Shown: positions 19,307 to 27,326 of the stretch, in pieces | Numbering within the stretch: the stretch's first letter is position 1 | Layout of the letters: every line of letters starts with the position of its first letter | NCBI GenBank assembly: GCA_029549985.1 | Contig: JAKPIB010000034.1 | Coordinates: 1 to 43,179 of the forward strand | From: Bacillota bacterium | GTDB taxonomy: Bacteria; Bacillota; Clostridia; Caldicoprobacterales; DTU083 | Direction of reading: 5' to 3' | DNA: 43,179 nucleotides | Position numbers and translations under genes: made by a program | The notes under the pieces: generated by a model | Told to the model about the DNA's origin: nothing | Database searches by the model: none | Seen by the model: the letters and a program-made list of their open reading frames with translations, nothing else

Positions 19307-20422
19307 TTATACCGCCTGCTCCCTTGCCTTGCCTGCTTCAATATGGAACATCTGGCCTTTAAGGTCAGATACGGCCTTCAGTTGGTTGAGATCGGTAGCG
19401 GTTATAAAGGTTTGTACCCTGCCTATATATTCGATCAGCATAGCCTGTCTGAAAGGATCGAGCTCTGACATGACATCATCGAGAAGGAGCAGGGGGTATT
19501 CACCGGTCTCCCTGTACATAAACTCCAGCTCGGAAAGCTTAAGCGACAGGACAACGGTACGTTTTTGCCCCTGGGAGCCGAATATCCTTGTATCCGCTCC
19601 GTTTATTGCAGTAAGCATATCATCCCTTTGACATCCTATGCCTGTGATACCCCTTTGTATATCGTCAGCCTGCCTTTGTTCCAGCTCCTTCAGGAAATTT
19701 TCTTTTATTTCCCTGATGTCGCCTGTGCCAAAGGGGACTGAGGATTTATATACAAGGCTTAGCTCTTCAGTGTTGCAGGATAGTTTTTTATGTATTTCCC
19801 GGGCAATATTCTGTAGAGAATTGACGAAATTCTTTCTTTGAACGGTTATGTATGTGCCTGTCTCGGCAAGCTGCTCGTTCCACACCGGCAGTGTCTTTTC
19901 AAGGGCCGGCTTTCGCTGTATTTCCTTGAGCAAGTAGTTTCTGTGGTTCAGGATCCTGTTGTACTGCTGCAAAAAATAGAAATACTTCGGTTTTATCTGG
20001 GATATCTCCATATCCATGAAACGGCGGCGTTCTACCGGGCCTTCCTCTATGATCTTAAGATCCTCCGATGAAAACATTACGCAATTTAAATGGCCCATCA
20101 GCTCGCCCATCCGTTTTGCCGGAGTGCCGTTTATGGTGACGATTTTCTTGTCGGAGCTGCTTAAGTAGATGCTGATCTCGCTTATTCCCCTCAGCTTTTC
20201 AACCCTTGTTTTCACCAGCGACCTGTCATGGTCACGCTTTATAAGCTCCTTGTCCCTGCTCGTCCTATGAGACCGCCCGGTGCATGACAGGAAAATGGAT
20301 TCCAGTATGTTGGTCTTGCCCTGGGCATTGCGGCCGATAAAAAAAATTAAGTTGGAGCTGAATTTCAGCTCCAAGCTATCATAGTTCCTAAAGCTCCTGA
20401 GGCTCAACTCTCTTAAAAACAA
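19307..20422 (-). CDS. recF: DNA replication and repair protein RecF
   Basis: SMC-like ATPase that, with RecO and RecR, loads RecA at single-strand gaps. The 371-residue chain (usual about 370) has Walker A GRNAQGKTN at about 31-39, the ABC signature GSQGQKRT near residue 280, and Walker B LLLDDVMSELD near 310. The start is TTG at 20422 (MFLRELSLRSFRNY), with GGAAGGAAG upstream. It lies 18 bases after rlbA. A near-perfect Noc-binding palindrome occurs within the gene at 19794-19807. Confidence 0.97.
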   Translation of the reverse strand: MFLRELSLRSFRNYDSLELKFSSNLIFFIGRNAQGKTNILESIFLSCTGRSHRTSRDKELIKRDHDRSLVKTRVEKLRGISEISIYLSSSDKKIVTINGTPAKRMGELMGHLNCVMFSSEDLKIIEEGPVERRRFMDMEISQIKPKYFYFLQQYNRILNHRNYLLKEIQRKPALEKTLPVWNEQLAETGTYITVQRKNFVNSLQNIAREIHKKLSCNTEELSLVYKSSVPFGTGDIREIKENFLKELEQRQADDIQRGITGIGCQRDDMLTAINGADTRIFGSQGQKRTVVLSLKLSELEFMYRETGEYPLLLLDDVMSELDPFRQAMLIEYIGRVQTFITATDLNQLKAVSDLKGQMFHIEAGKAREQAV

Positions 20423-20440
20423 GGCAAAGCACTTCCTTCC

Positions 20441-20650
20441 CTACTCCACGAGAAAGCTGCCTGCATCAGCTACATCTACCCTGTCACCGGGATATAATTT
20501 TCTGCCCCTTCTAAGCTCTGTCTCGCCATTGACCTTGACCAGGCCCTCGGTGATCATGTGATTGGCAGCTGCACCTGATTCAGCTGCATTTACCCATTTC
20601 AGGAACTGGTTTAGCTTTATGTACTCGGTATGGATCTTGATTTTTTCCAT
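20441..20650 (-). CDS. rlbA: S4-domain RNA-binding protein (YaaA/RlbA)
   Basis: A 69-residue protein consisting of one S4 RNA-binding fold: IKLNQFLKWVNAAESGAAANHMI ... GLVKVNGETELRRGRKLYPGD. The B. subtilis counterpart, between dnaN and recF, is implicated in large ribosomal subunit maturation. The placement is identical here. Start ATG at 20650, with CGGAGGCG upstream. It is 12 bases after dnaN. Confidence 0.88.
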   Translation of the reverse strand: MEKIKIHTEYIKLNQFLKWVNAAESGAAANHMITEGLVKVNGETELRRGRKLYPGDRVDVADAGSFLVE

Positions 20651-20662
20651 ATACGCCTCCGT

Positions 20663-21766
20663 TTAGCTGTAGATTCTGACGGGAAGCAACAGGTATGTAT
20701 ATTGATCTCCATCTATTGGTCTTACTATACACGGACTTACATTTGTGGTAAAATCAAGGCATATCTCCTGGTCATCCAGTACTTTTAGTATATCCAGGAA
20801 ATAGCGGGCGTTAAATGCTATCTCAAGGTCCCTGCCCTCCAGCAGTATGGGTATCTCCTCGTATATCTGGCCAGCTTCGGAATTGGAGGTTATGACCATA
20901 TGGGTATCCTGGATGTTGAGCTTTATTAGGTTGTTCTTTCCTTCCCTTGCGATCAGGGACGCACGTTCTATACTGGCTGACAGTATAGAGGTGTCTACCT
21001 TGACCCTGGTCTTGTAATCGCCAGGTATTATCTGCCTGTAGTTTATGAATTCCCCGTCAAGCACCCGAGTCACGACTTTAGTATTTCCCAGATCGAACAA
21101 CACGTTCCTGGCGGATATGGTTATCCTGATGTTTTTGTCTTCATTGTCAAGTATTTTTGAGATCTCGGACAGGGACCTGCCCGGGATCACCACCGACCTG
21201 CCCTCATATGCCATTTCAGTCCTGCCGGTCCTGAGCGCCAGCCTGTAACCGTCAAGGCAGACCATATTGATGGAGTTGCCGTCCACCTCCAGCAGGCCGC
21301 CTGTGAGGATAGGCCGTGATTCATCCACAGCTACGGCAAATATCGTCTGCCTGATCATGTCGCTTAAAAGCAGCTGGTTGACCTCGATGGTTTCACCACC
21401 GTCAACTGAAGGCAGCTCGGGGAATTCTTCCGGCGGCAGCCCTTGAATAGTTACGGTGGAATTCAGACATTTGATCCTTACCGCGTAATTGTCCAGGAGC
21501 GAGACTTCCATGACACTGTCCGGAAGCTTTCTTACGATTTCAGAAAGGAGCTTTGACGGGATCACTACGCTGCCGGGGCTTAGTACCTCCGCTTCCATCC
21601 TGCATTCTATGCCAAGCTCCAGATTGGTGCCGGTCAGCTTTATATGATCCTTGTCCGTCTGCACCAGGATGCCTTCAAGCACGGGAAGGGTGGTCCTGGC
21701 GGATGCTGCCTTCTGGACAGTGAGTACTGAGCTTAAAAAAATATTTTGATTGCATTTGATTTTCAT
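20663..21766 (-). CDS. dnaN: DNA polymerase III sliding clamp, beta subunit
   Basis: Ring-shaped processivity clamp for the replicase and a hub for repair proteins. At 367 residues it has the usual three-domain length. Recognisable segments are the N-terminal MKIKCNQNIFLSSVLTVQKA, the IVIPSKLLSEIVRKLP-like stretch, DGYRLALRTG near residue 175 and the C-terminal YTYLLLPVRIYS. ATG at 21766 with AGGAGG seven bases before it. The unwinding element of oriC lies in its leader. Confidence 0.98.
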   Translation of the reverse strand: MKIKCNQNIFLSSVLTVQKAASARTTLPVLEGILVQTDKDHIKLTGTNLELGIECRMEAEVLSPGSVVIPSKLLSEIVRKLPDSVMEVSLLDNYAVRIKCLNSTVTIQGLPPEEFPELPSVDGGETIEVNQLLLSDMIRQTIFAVAVDESRPILTGGLLEVDGNSINMVCLDGYRLALRTGRTEMAYEGRSVVIPGRSLSEISKILDNEDKNIRITISARNVLFDLGNTKVVTRVLDGEFINYRQIIPGDYKTRVKVDTSILSASIERASLIAREGKNNLIKLNIQDTHMVITSNSEAGQIYEEIPILLEGRDLEIAFNARYFLDILKVLDDQEICLDFTTNVSPCIVRPIDGDQYTYLLLPVRIYS

Positions 21767-21933
21767 GGCATACCTCCTGAGATAGGTGAATATAATAATA
21801 AGATAGCAGTAATAGTAGTAGGGCCTGTGGAAATGTGAATCTTGCTGTCGAATCCGATAACAAGCCCGAATGCAATGTGGATTAGGTGGGGATAAGTCTT
21901 CGGATCCCCACTGAAATTATCCACAGATCACCC
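21767..21933. other. oriC, unwinding half (dnaA-dnaN gap) with DnaA-trios
   Basis: Going from dnaA toward dnaN there are a perfect DnaA box (21917-21925), single-mismatch boxes at 21887-21895 and 21876-21884, a two-mismatch box at 21826-21834, a GC clamp (21822-21825), then DnaA-trios. On the plus strand six consecutive triplets (21804-21821) read TAG CAG TAA TAG TAG TAG; read 3' to 5' these are the GAT-type trios on which DnaA filaments open the strands. An AT-rich run (21791-21803) follows. The order matches the B. subtilis unwinding element. A Spo0A-box core TGTCGAA is at 21846-21852. Confidence 0.85.
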
Positions 21934-23265
21934 CTAGCTTTCATTTATGTGCTTTATCAGGTTGTTGATGGCCTTTCTGATCTGGGGATCGTTGTTCATA
22001 TCCTCTGCTATCTTGTCACAGGCATGGATCACTGTCGTATGGTCACGGCCGCCGAATATTTCCCCGATCTTCGGCAATGAAAGGTCAGTCATCTCCCGGC
22101 ATAGGTACATGGCTATCTGCCTGGGATAGGCAATGGGACGGCTCCGCTTTTTGGACTTGAAGTCCTCTATCTTGAGCTGATAAGCCTCTGCGACGACCTT
22201 CTGGATAAGCTCCACCGTGATCTTTTTAGGCTTGTGGTTGGATATGATATCCTTGAGCGCTTCCTCTGCCACTGACAGGTCAAGCTTGTTGTTGGTCAGG
22301 GCTGAATAGGCTATTATGCGTGTAAGGGCCCCTTCAAGCTCTCTTATGTTGGACTCTATCCGCTTGGCTATAAAAGCCAGCACCTCGTCATCCACATCCA
22401 GGTTTTCAAGCAAGGCCTTCTTTCTCAAGATAGCTATCCTGGTCTCTATGTCAGGCGGCTGGATATCGGCGATGAGCCCCCATTCGAACCGGGATCTTAA
22501 GCGGTCTTCCAGCGTAGGTATCTCTTTTGGTGGCCGGTCACTGGATATGATTATCTGCTTGTTGGCTTCATATAGGGAGTTGAAGGTATGGAAAAACTCC
22601 TCCTGGGTACTCTCCTTGCCGGCTATGAACTGGATATCGTCGATGAGCAGGATGTCGACGCTGCGGTACCGGTTGCGGAACTCCACATTTTTATTGGTCT
22701 GGATCGAGTTTATAAGCTCATTGGTAAACTTCTCGGAGGATACGTACAGGACCTTGACCTTGGGATTTTGTGAAAGGATATAATGCCCTATTGCGTGCAT
22801 AAGATGAGTCTTGCCCAGACCCACGCCTCCGTATATGAAAAGGGGGTTGTAGGCGGCGGCTGGCGCTTCCGCAACAGCCAGGGACGCAGCATGGGCAAAT
22901 CGGTTGCTGTTGCCTATGACGAAGGTGTCAAAGGTGTACTTGGGGTTCAGCATACCGTAGCTCTCGTTTTTCTCAGCAGCGCCTTTGTCAGGATTGTCCA
23001 TATACTTGTCGGCATCTCCGGGCAAAATGAAGTTTATGTAATAGGATTTGGATGAAACCTGCTTGACCGCATTAGAAATCAGGCTGGTGTAGCGCCCCTC
23101 CAGTATGCTCTTTGTGAAGTCATTGGGTACACAAAGGTACAGCTGATCACCCTTTGTCGAAACAGGCTCTATTGCCTTGATCCAGGTATCGTAGCTCACA
23201 TCGGTTATTTCTTTCCTTATAAGCTCGAGCACCTTTTGCCACATGTCATTTAAGTACGTATCCAT
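21934..23265 (-). CDS. dnaA: Chromosomal replication initiator DnaA
   Basis: AAA+ initiator that binds DnaA boxes at oriC and opens the duplex when ATP-bound. The 443-residue protein (usual about 445) has the N-terminal interaction domain, a short linker rich in charged residues, Walker [16 protein letters not shown] at about 145-159, Walker B LLIDDIQF, sensor region SSDRPPKEI and the C-terminal signature [16 protein letters not shown] chose ATG at 23265, which has GGGAGG at the right distance and starts with the conserved [10 protein letters not shown]; an upstream frame would add 24 hydrophobic residues with no ribosome site. Confidence 0.98.
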   Translation of the reverse strand: MDTYLNDMWQKVLELIRKEITDVSYDTWIKAIEPVSTKGDQLYLCVPNDFTKSILEGRYTSLISNAVKQVSSKSYYINFILPGDADKYMDNPDKGAAEKNESYGMLNPKYTFDTFVIGNSNRFAHAASLAVAEAPAAAYNPLFIYGGVGLGKTHLMHAIGHYILSQNPKVKVLYVSSEKFTNELINSIQTNKNVEFRNRYRSVDILLIDDIQFIAGKESTQEEFFHTFNSLYEANKQIIISSDRPPKEIPTLEDRLRSRFEWGLIADIQPPDIETRIAILRKKALLENLDVDDEVLAFIAKRIESNIRELEGALTRIIAYSALTNNKLDLSVAEEALKDIISNHKPKKITVELIQKVVAEAYQLKIEDFKSKKRSRPIAYPRQIAMYLCREMTDLSLPKIGEIFGGRDHTTVIHACDKIAEDMNNDPQIRKAINNLIKHINES

Positions 23266-23378
23266 GAGAACCTCCCGCTTAAGAAAAAAATAAAGCATAA
23301 AAATAAAAACAGATGTCCCAGACAAAAAAACTCCCAAGGCAATCAGCTTTAGGGTATGGTCTATTTGTTAGGATATCT

Positions 23379-23579
23379 TTATGCACAGAGCCTTGTTGAT
23401 AGGATTCACATTATCAACAGGCTGAACATTCAATTGGAACTAAGAAAAAAGTCGAAATTTGGAGGAGTTATTCACACACTTATCCACACTTGTGCATAAC
23501 TCGAGATGCAAAGACTACTATTATTATAATGTAGAAGTTATCAACAGTAAAGGATAAAAATCAAAATATCTGTGGATAA
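23379..23579. other. oriC, DnaA-box array between dnaA and rpmH
   Basis: Perfect DnaA boxes lie at 23480-23488 (plus) and 23571-23579 (minus). Single-mismatch boxes are at 23379-23387, 23411-23419, 23468-23476, 23491-23499 (minus) and 23538-23546, with a two-mismatch box at 23394-23402. The stretch is AT-rich with ATTATTATAAT near 23519-23530. It corresponds to the incA/incB half of the bipartite Bacillus-type origin. A six-of-seven match to the Spo0A core (AGTCGAA) is at 23450-23456. Confidence 0.9.
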
Positions 23580-23603
23580 TTAAAACAGTAGGACTTGATT
23601 TTC

Positions 23604-23632
23604 TTGACACGCCTTATAAACATGAATATAAT
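23604..23632 (+). promoter_or_regulatory. Consensus promoter of the rpmH operon
   Basis: Perfect TTGACA (23604-23609), a 17-base spacer and perfect TATAAT (23627-23632). Transcription should begin near 23639, some 65 bases before rpmH. It is directly downstream of the last DnaA box and probably reads through rpmH, rnpA, yidD, yidC and jag, since I see no other clear promoter there. Confidence 0.92.
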
Positions 23633-23705
23633 ACTAGAGTAGCATAATGTCGGTTTATTGTTTATTTTTCATACACCAATAGCTAGCTTGAAAGGGGGCA
23701 GCGAA

Positions 23706-23840
23706 ATGCTCAGGACTTACCAACCCAAAAAGAGGCAGAGAAAGAAAGAGCATGGGTTCAGAAAAAGGATGTCTACGAAAAACGGCAGACTCGTGCTTAA
23801 GAGAAGAAGACAAAAGGGTAGAAAGAGACTGACAGCATAA
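23706..23840 (+). CDS. rpmH: 50S ribosomal protein L34
   Basis: Structural protein of the large subunit, 44 residues, the universal size. The sequence begins [20 protein letters not shown], includes the RMSTKNGR core and ends KGRKRLTA, all canonical. The ATG at 23706 follows AAAGGGGGCAG. An upstream in-frame ATG would add 16 unconserved residues. It is the first gene of the rightward operon. Confidence 0.99.
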   Translation: MLRTYQPKKRQRKKEHGFRKRMSTKNGRLVLKRRRQKGRKRLTA

Positions 23841-23865
23841 GGCCGCTATATAAGTGGCCTTTTCT
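23839..23865 (+). terminator. Attenuator-like hairpin between rpmH and rnpA
   Basis: An 8-bp stem with one G-U pair (23839-23846 with 2354-23861 in local order 23854-23861) and a 7-base loop overlaps the rpmH stop and is followed by TTCTG. The short T run suggests partial termination or RNA processing, which would keep L34 message more abundant than rnpA message. Confidence 0.55.
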
Positions 23866-23894
23866 GCCACACAATACCTTTTGGAGGCATATGG

Positions 23895-24248
23895 GTGCAA
23901 AAAAGATATCGGCTGAGGAAAAACAGCGATTTCCTATACATATACAGGAAAGGGAAATCCATTGGGCATCCCTTTCTGGTGCTTATCTACAAAAGGTCTG
24001 GCCATTCATCATTGAGGATTGGCTTTTCCATCACTAAGAAGTTTGGGAAGGCTGTCAAGCGCAACAGGATCAAAAGGCAGCTAAGAGAGATCGTATCAGC
24101 CGAGCTGGAGAACATCAAGCATGGATATGACCTGGTGTTTTCAGTACGAAAGAACGCAGCGGACGCATCCTTTAATGAGTTGAAAAATGCGGTGATAAAT
24201 CTGCTCAGGCGGGCCAGGCTGTATAAAGAGGGTGAACCCGCAGATTGA
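23895..24248 (+). CDS. rnpA: Ribonuclease P protein component
   Basis: Protein subunit that joins the RNase P RNA to trim 5' ends of pre-tRNAs. The 117-residue chain carries the RNR signature [20 protein letters not shown] at about 47-66 and the N-terminal [19 protein letters not shown]. The start is GTG at 23895 with GGAGG seven bases before; an ATG at 23891 is out of frame. Its last four bases overlap yidD. Confidence 0.97.
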   Translation: MQKRYRLRKNSDFLYIYRKGKSIGHPFLVLIYKRSGHSSLRIGFSITKKFGKAVKRNRIKRQLREIVSAELENIKHGYDLVFSVRKNAADASFNELKNAVINLLRRARLYKEGEPAD

Positions 24249-24454
24249 AGCGATTTTTGATTTTTGTGATAAAGCTTTACCAAAAGCATATCTCACCTGC
24301 CTTGCCGTCTGCGTGCCGCTTTTATCCGACTTGTTCAGAATATTCGATACAAGCGATAAGCAAATACGGGTCTGTAAAAGGGATCTACCTTTCCATCAGA
24401 AGGCTTTTGAAATGCCATCCCCTGCACCCTGGTGGATACGACCCTTTAGAATAA
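24245..24454 (+). CDS. yidD: Membrane protein insertion efficiency factor YidD
   Basis: Small 69-residue peripheral membrane protein that assists YidC-dependent insertion. Family features are [20 protein letters not shown], the TCSEYS motif and [12 protein letters not shown]. The start is TTG at 24245, overlapping the rnpA stop by four bases (TTGA) and preceded by GAGGGTG. It sits between rnpA and yidC as in most bacteria. The conserved cysteines Cys24, Cys30 and Cys57 are all present. Confidence 0.93.
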   Translation: MKRFLIFVIKLYQKHISPALPSACRFYPTCSEYSIQAISKYGSVKGIYLSIRRLLKCHPLHPGGYDPLE

Positions 24455-24472
24455 ACACGGGGGTATTACCTG

Positions 24473-25264
24473 ATGAACTTACCTATACCTATACTGTTGA
24501 TGGAGACCGTCCAGCAGACACAGAACCCAGGCCTATGGGGTTCCTTCGTCAATTTTTTAAAGGGTATCCTGGAAGGATTATATACCATAACCTCCAAAAT
24601 ACCTGAGCCCTTCGGCGGATATGGCCTGGCTATCATTTTATTTACGATAATTTTCAGGGCAGCGCTCCTGCCTTTGGATCTTAAGTCCAAAAAGGCCAAC
24701 CAGAAAATAGCTGAGATCCAGCCGGAGCTGAATGAGATAAACAAGAAGTATAAGAACGATCCTGAAAAGCGAAACCAGAAGACCCTGGAGCTTTATCAGA
24801 AGCATAAGATCAATCCGCTGGGCGGCTGCCTGCCGGTCCTGCTCACCTTGCCCTTGATGTTTGCAATGTTAACAGCTTTGAATAAAATTGCCGCAGAGAA
24901 TATCGCAAAAGAAGCAGTGGAAAGATTTTTATGGATCAAGAACGTATGGAGCCCGGATTCACCCTTTAAGGATGTGTTGAACAAGTCCATACCGATGTTA
25001 TCCCAGGGTTTCAATGGATTGTTCATACTCCCGATCCTGGCCGGGGTCACATCCTATTATCAGATAAAGCTGAGTCAGCCTTCAGGTGACAACCAGCAAA
25101 TGAAGGGCTTTAACATAATGATGCCCCTTATGTCGGTATGGTTTTGTACGATGTATACTTCAGCATTTGCAATATACTGGGTTACAGCCAACCTGTTCCA
25201 GATAGGTCAGTACTTTGTGATCAAGAGGCTGAACCCGCCTGTCAAGGAAGGTGAAGCAAAATGA
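24473..25264 (+). CDS. yidC: Membrane protein insertase YidC (SpoIIIJ/Oxa1 family)
   Basis: Inserts and folds inner-membrane proteins, alone or with Sec. The 263-residue protein is of the short Gram-positive type, without a large extracytoplasmic domain. Predicted helices lie near 48-68, 119-137, 181-196 and 215-245. The conserved hydrophilic-groove arginine is Arg62 in FTIIFRAALLPLDLKS. A cytoplasmic coiled hairpin (about 70-110) follows, then NPLGGCLPVLLTLPLMFAML. I see no lipobox at the N terminus, unlike B. subtilis SpoIIIJ. ATG at 24473 follows GGGGGT. It overlaps jag by four bases. Confidence 0.95.
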   Translation: MNLPIPILLMETVQQTQNPGLWGSFVNFLKGILEGLYTITSKIPEPFGGYGLAIILFTIIFRAALLPLDLKSKKANQKIAEIQPELNEINKKYKNDPEKRNQKTLELYQKHKINPLGGCLPVLLTLPLMFAMLTALNKIAAENIAKEAVERFLWIKNVWSPDSPFKDVLNKSIPMLSQGFNGLFILPILAGVTSYYQIKLSQPSGDNQQMKGFNIMMPLMSVWFCTMYTSAFAIYWVTANLFQIGQYFVIKRLNPPVKEGEAK

Positions 25265-25878
25265 AATCGATAATAACCACAGGCAGAACGGTAGAGGACG
25301 CGGTCTTGTCAGCAGCTATCCAACTGGCAGTTCAAAGGGACAAGCTGGAGATAGAGGTGCTGGAAGAGCCGGTCAAAGGTATCCTGGGTGTGTTCGGAGG
25401 CAGGGAAGCCAAGATCAGGGCTACGTTGAAGCAGACAAAGGCTGAGGTTGCCAAGAGCTTTCTCATGGAGCTTTTTGAGAAAATGAACCTTGAAGCGAAG
25501 CTGGACATAACCGAGTCTGACAATGGCCTTATGATAAAGGTCAGCGGACCGAAGATGGGGGTCCTGATCGGCCACAGGGGAGAGACCCTGGATGCAGTCC
25601 AATACCTTACCAGCCTGGTGGTGAATCGCGGTACCGACAAGTACACAAGAGTGATAGTCGACACGGAAAACTATCGCAGCAAACGGGAAGAGACGCTGAA
25701 AAGGCTCGCCAAGAGGATGGCCCACAAGGTGCAGAAAAGCGGCAGGAAAATAGTATTGGAGCCCATGAATCCCTTTGAAAGGCGGGTAATACATTCGACC
25801 CTGCAGAAGGAGCCCAATATCACGACCTATAGCGAAGGGGAAGAACCTTACAGGAAAGTCATAATCACATTGAAATAA
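25261..25878 (+). CDS. jag: RNA-binding protein Jag (KhpB, SpoIIIJ-associated)
   Basis: Cytoplasmic RNA-binding protein linked to cell elongation and, in Bacillus, named for its link to spoIIIJ. The 205-residue chain has a Jag_N domain (about 1-50, ILGVFGGREAKI), a KH domain (about 78-140, with VLIGHRGETLDAVQYLTSLV) and an R3H domain (about 145-205, with EPMNPFERRVIHSTLQ). ATG overlaps the yidC stop (ATGA), so the two are coupled. KH domain loop GHRG replaces the classical GxxG motif, as usual in this family. Confidence 0.95.
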   Translation: MKSIITTGRTVEDAVLSAAIQLAVQRDKLEIEVLEEPVKGILGVFGGREAKIRATLKQTKAEVAKSFLMELFEKMNLEAKLDITESDNGLMIKVSGPKMGVLIGHRGETLDAVQYLTSLVVNRGTDKYTRVIVDTENYRSKREETLKRLAKRMAHKVQKSGRKIVLEPMNPFERRVIHSTLQKEPNITTYSEGEEPYRKVIITLK

Positions 25879-25894
25879 CAGGATAGATACCAAC

Positions 25895-25923
25895 TAAACC
25901 CAGTAGAAATGCTGGGTTTATTT
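25895..25923 (+). terminator. Hairpin between jag and mnmE (attenuator candidate)
   Basis: A perfect 9-bp stem TAAACCCAG (25895-25903) pairs with 25912-25920 around an 8-base loop, followed by TTTAT. An in-frame upstream ATG for mnmE (25909) lies inside the loop, which supports the downstream start at 25936. Termination here would be partial, since I see no strong promoter before mnmE. Confidence 0.6.
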
Positions 25924-25935
25924 ATAGGTGAGAAT

Positions 25936-27318
25936 ATGCAGAACGATACTGTGGTTGCACTCGCGACTCCACCCGGAGAAGGCGGGATAGCAGTTATCAG
26001 GATAAGCGGGGATATGTCCGCAAGGATAATTGAAAAGCTGTTTTCGGATAAGAGCAGGAACAAAGTCAAGTCATCCGATCTTAAGGACAGGTATTTCAAT
26101 TATGGATATATAACGGATTATGAAGGGGAAGTAGTTGACGAGGTCCTGATGGTGTATATGAAAGCCCCCAGGACCTATACAAGGGAAGATATCGTTGAGA
26201 TCCACTGCCATGGAGGCATGGTGCCGGTCAGGCGGATACTGGAGCTTGTTATCGCTGCCGGGGCCCGGATGGCTGAGCCGGGGGAGTTTACCAAAAGGGC
26301 ATTTCTCAACGGCCGCATAGACCTGTCCCAGGCCGAAGCGGTAATGGACCTTATATCAGCCAGGACCGAGGAGGCTGCAAAGGCCTCCATAAGACAATTG
26401 AAGGGCAGCCTGACCGAAAAAATAGGCAGCCTGAGGGAAAGGCTGCTAAACCTTCTGGCCCATATAGAAGTAACGATCGACTATCCGGAAGAAGATATAG
26501 AGGACGTATTTCTGGATGATGTGGCAAATGCCCTGACTGCTGCAAGGCAAGAGTGCCGGAGGCTGCTGGACTCGGCCGACCAGGGCAGGCTTGTCAGGGA
26601 AGGCATCAAAACGGTCATCATAGGCAGACCCAATGTAGGCAAGTCTTCATTATTGAATGCCCTGGTCAGTGAAAACAGGGCGATCGTGACCGATATTCCC
26701 GGTACCACCAGGGACGTGATCGAGGAGCATCTGAACATAAAGGGCGTCCTTGTAAAGATAATCGATACAGCCGGCATCCGGGAAACTGTGGACCTGGTTG
26801 AAAAAATCGGGGTTGAAAGGTCACGGGACATGATGAAGGAAGCGGACCTCATCCTCTTTATACTGGATGCCTCAGAGCCCCTGGGTGAGGATGACCGCAA
26901 AATAATGGAATGGCTTGGCGGCAGGCGTGCCCTGGTCTTGCTCAACAAGACGGACAAGCCGGCCGTGATCGATGAAGCAAAGGTAAGCGAGCTCGTCAAG
27001 GCAGACGTGATACGGACCTCGATGGTGGATGGCACCGGCATAGAGGAGGTCAAGGATTATATATACAATATGGTCTTTTCGGGCGAGCTTACGGCTGACA
27101 ATGAAGTCTTCATCACCAATACCCGGCACAAGGAAGCGCTGATCAGGGCAGACAGGCATTTGAAGGATGCCCTGTCTTCAATCAAAGCCCTTGTTCCTCT
27201 CGATATAGTCACGATCGATATAAGAGACGCCCTGGATTGCCTGGGTGAAATAACCGGTGAGAGTCTGACTGAGGACCTGATTGATAAGATCTTTGCAGAG
27301 TTTTGTCTTGGAAAGTAG
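25936..27318 (+). CDS. mnmE: tRNA modification GTPase MnmE
   Basis: With MnmG it builds the 5-carboxymethylaminomethyl group on wobble U34 of certain tRNAs, using a tetrahydrofolate derivative. The 460-residue protein has the N-terminal folate-binding domain (about 1-120, DTVVALATPPGEGGIAVIRIS), a helical domain, and a G domain with GRPNVGKSS near 228-236, the IPGTTRD switch, DTAG and NKTD. It ends with FCLGK, the conserved C-terminal cysteine motif. The ATG at 25936 follows AGGTGAG; an upstream ATG is inside a hairpin. Confidence 0.97.
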   Translation: MQNDTVVALATPPGEGGIAVIRISGDMSARIIEKLFSDKSRNKVKSSDLKDRYFNYGYITDYEGEVVDEVLMVYMKAPRTYTREDIVEIHCHGGMVPVRRILELVIAAGARMAEPGEFTKRAFLNGRIDLSQAEAVMDLISARTEEAAKASIRQLKGSLTEKIGSLRERLLNLLAHIEVTIDYPEEDIEDVFLDDVANALTAARQECRRLLDSADQGRLVREGIKTVIIGRPNVGKSSLLNALVSENRAIVTDIPGTTRDVIEEHLNIKGVLVKIIDTAGIRETVDLVEKIGVERSRDMMKEADLILFILDASEPLGEDDRKIMEWLGGRRALVLLNKTDKPAVIDEAKVSELVKADVIRTSMVDGTGIEEVKDYIYNMVFSGELTADNEVFITNTRHKEALIRADRHLKDALSSIKALVPLDIVTIDIRDALDCLGEITGESLTEDLIDKIFAEFCLGK

Positions 27319-27326
27319 GATAGTCT

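Noticed and set aside
23266-23337. N-terminal extension of dnaA by 24 residues
   Set aside because: The extension is hydrophobic, unconserved and lacks a ribosome site, whereas the ATG at 23265 has GGGAGG.
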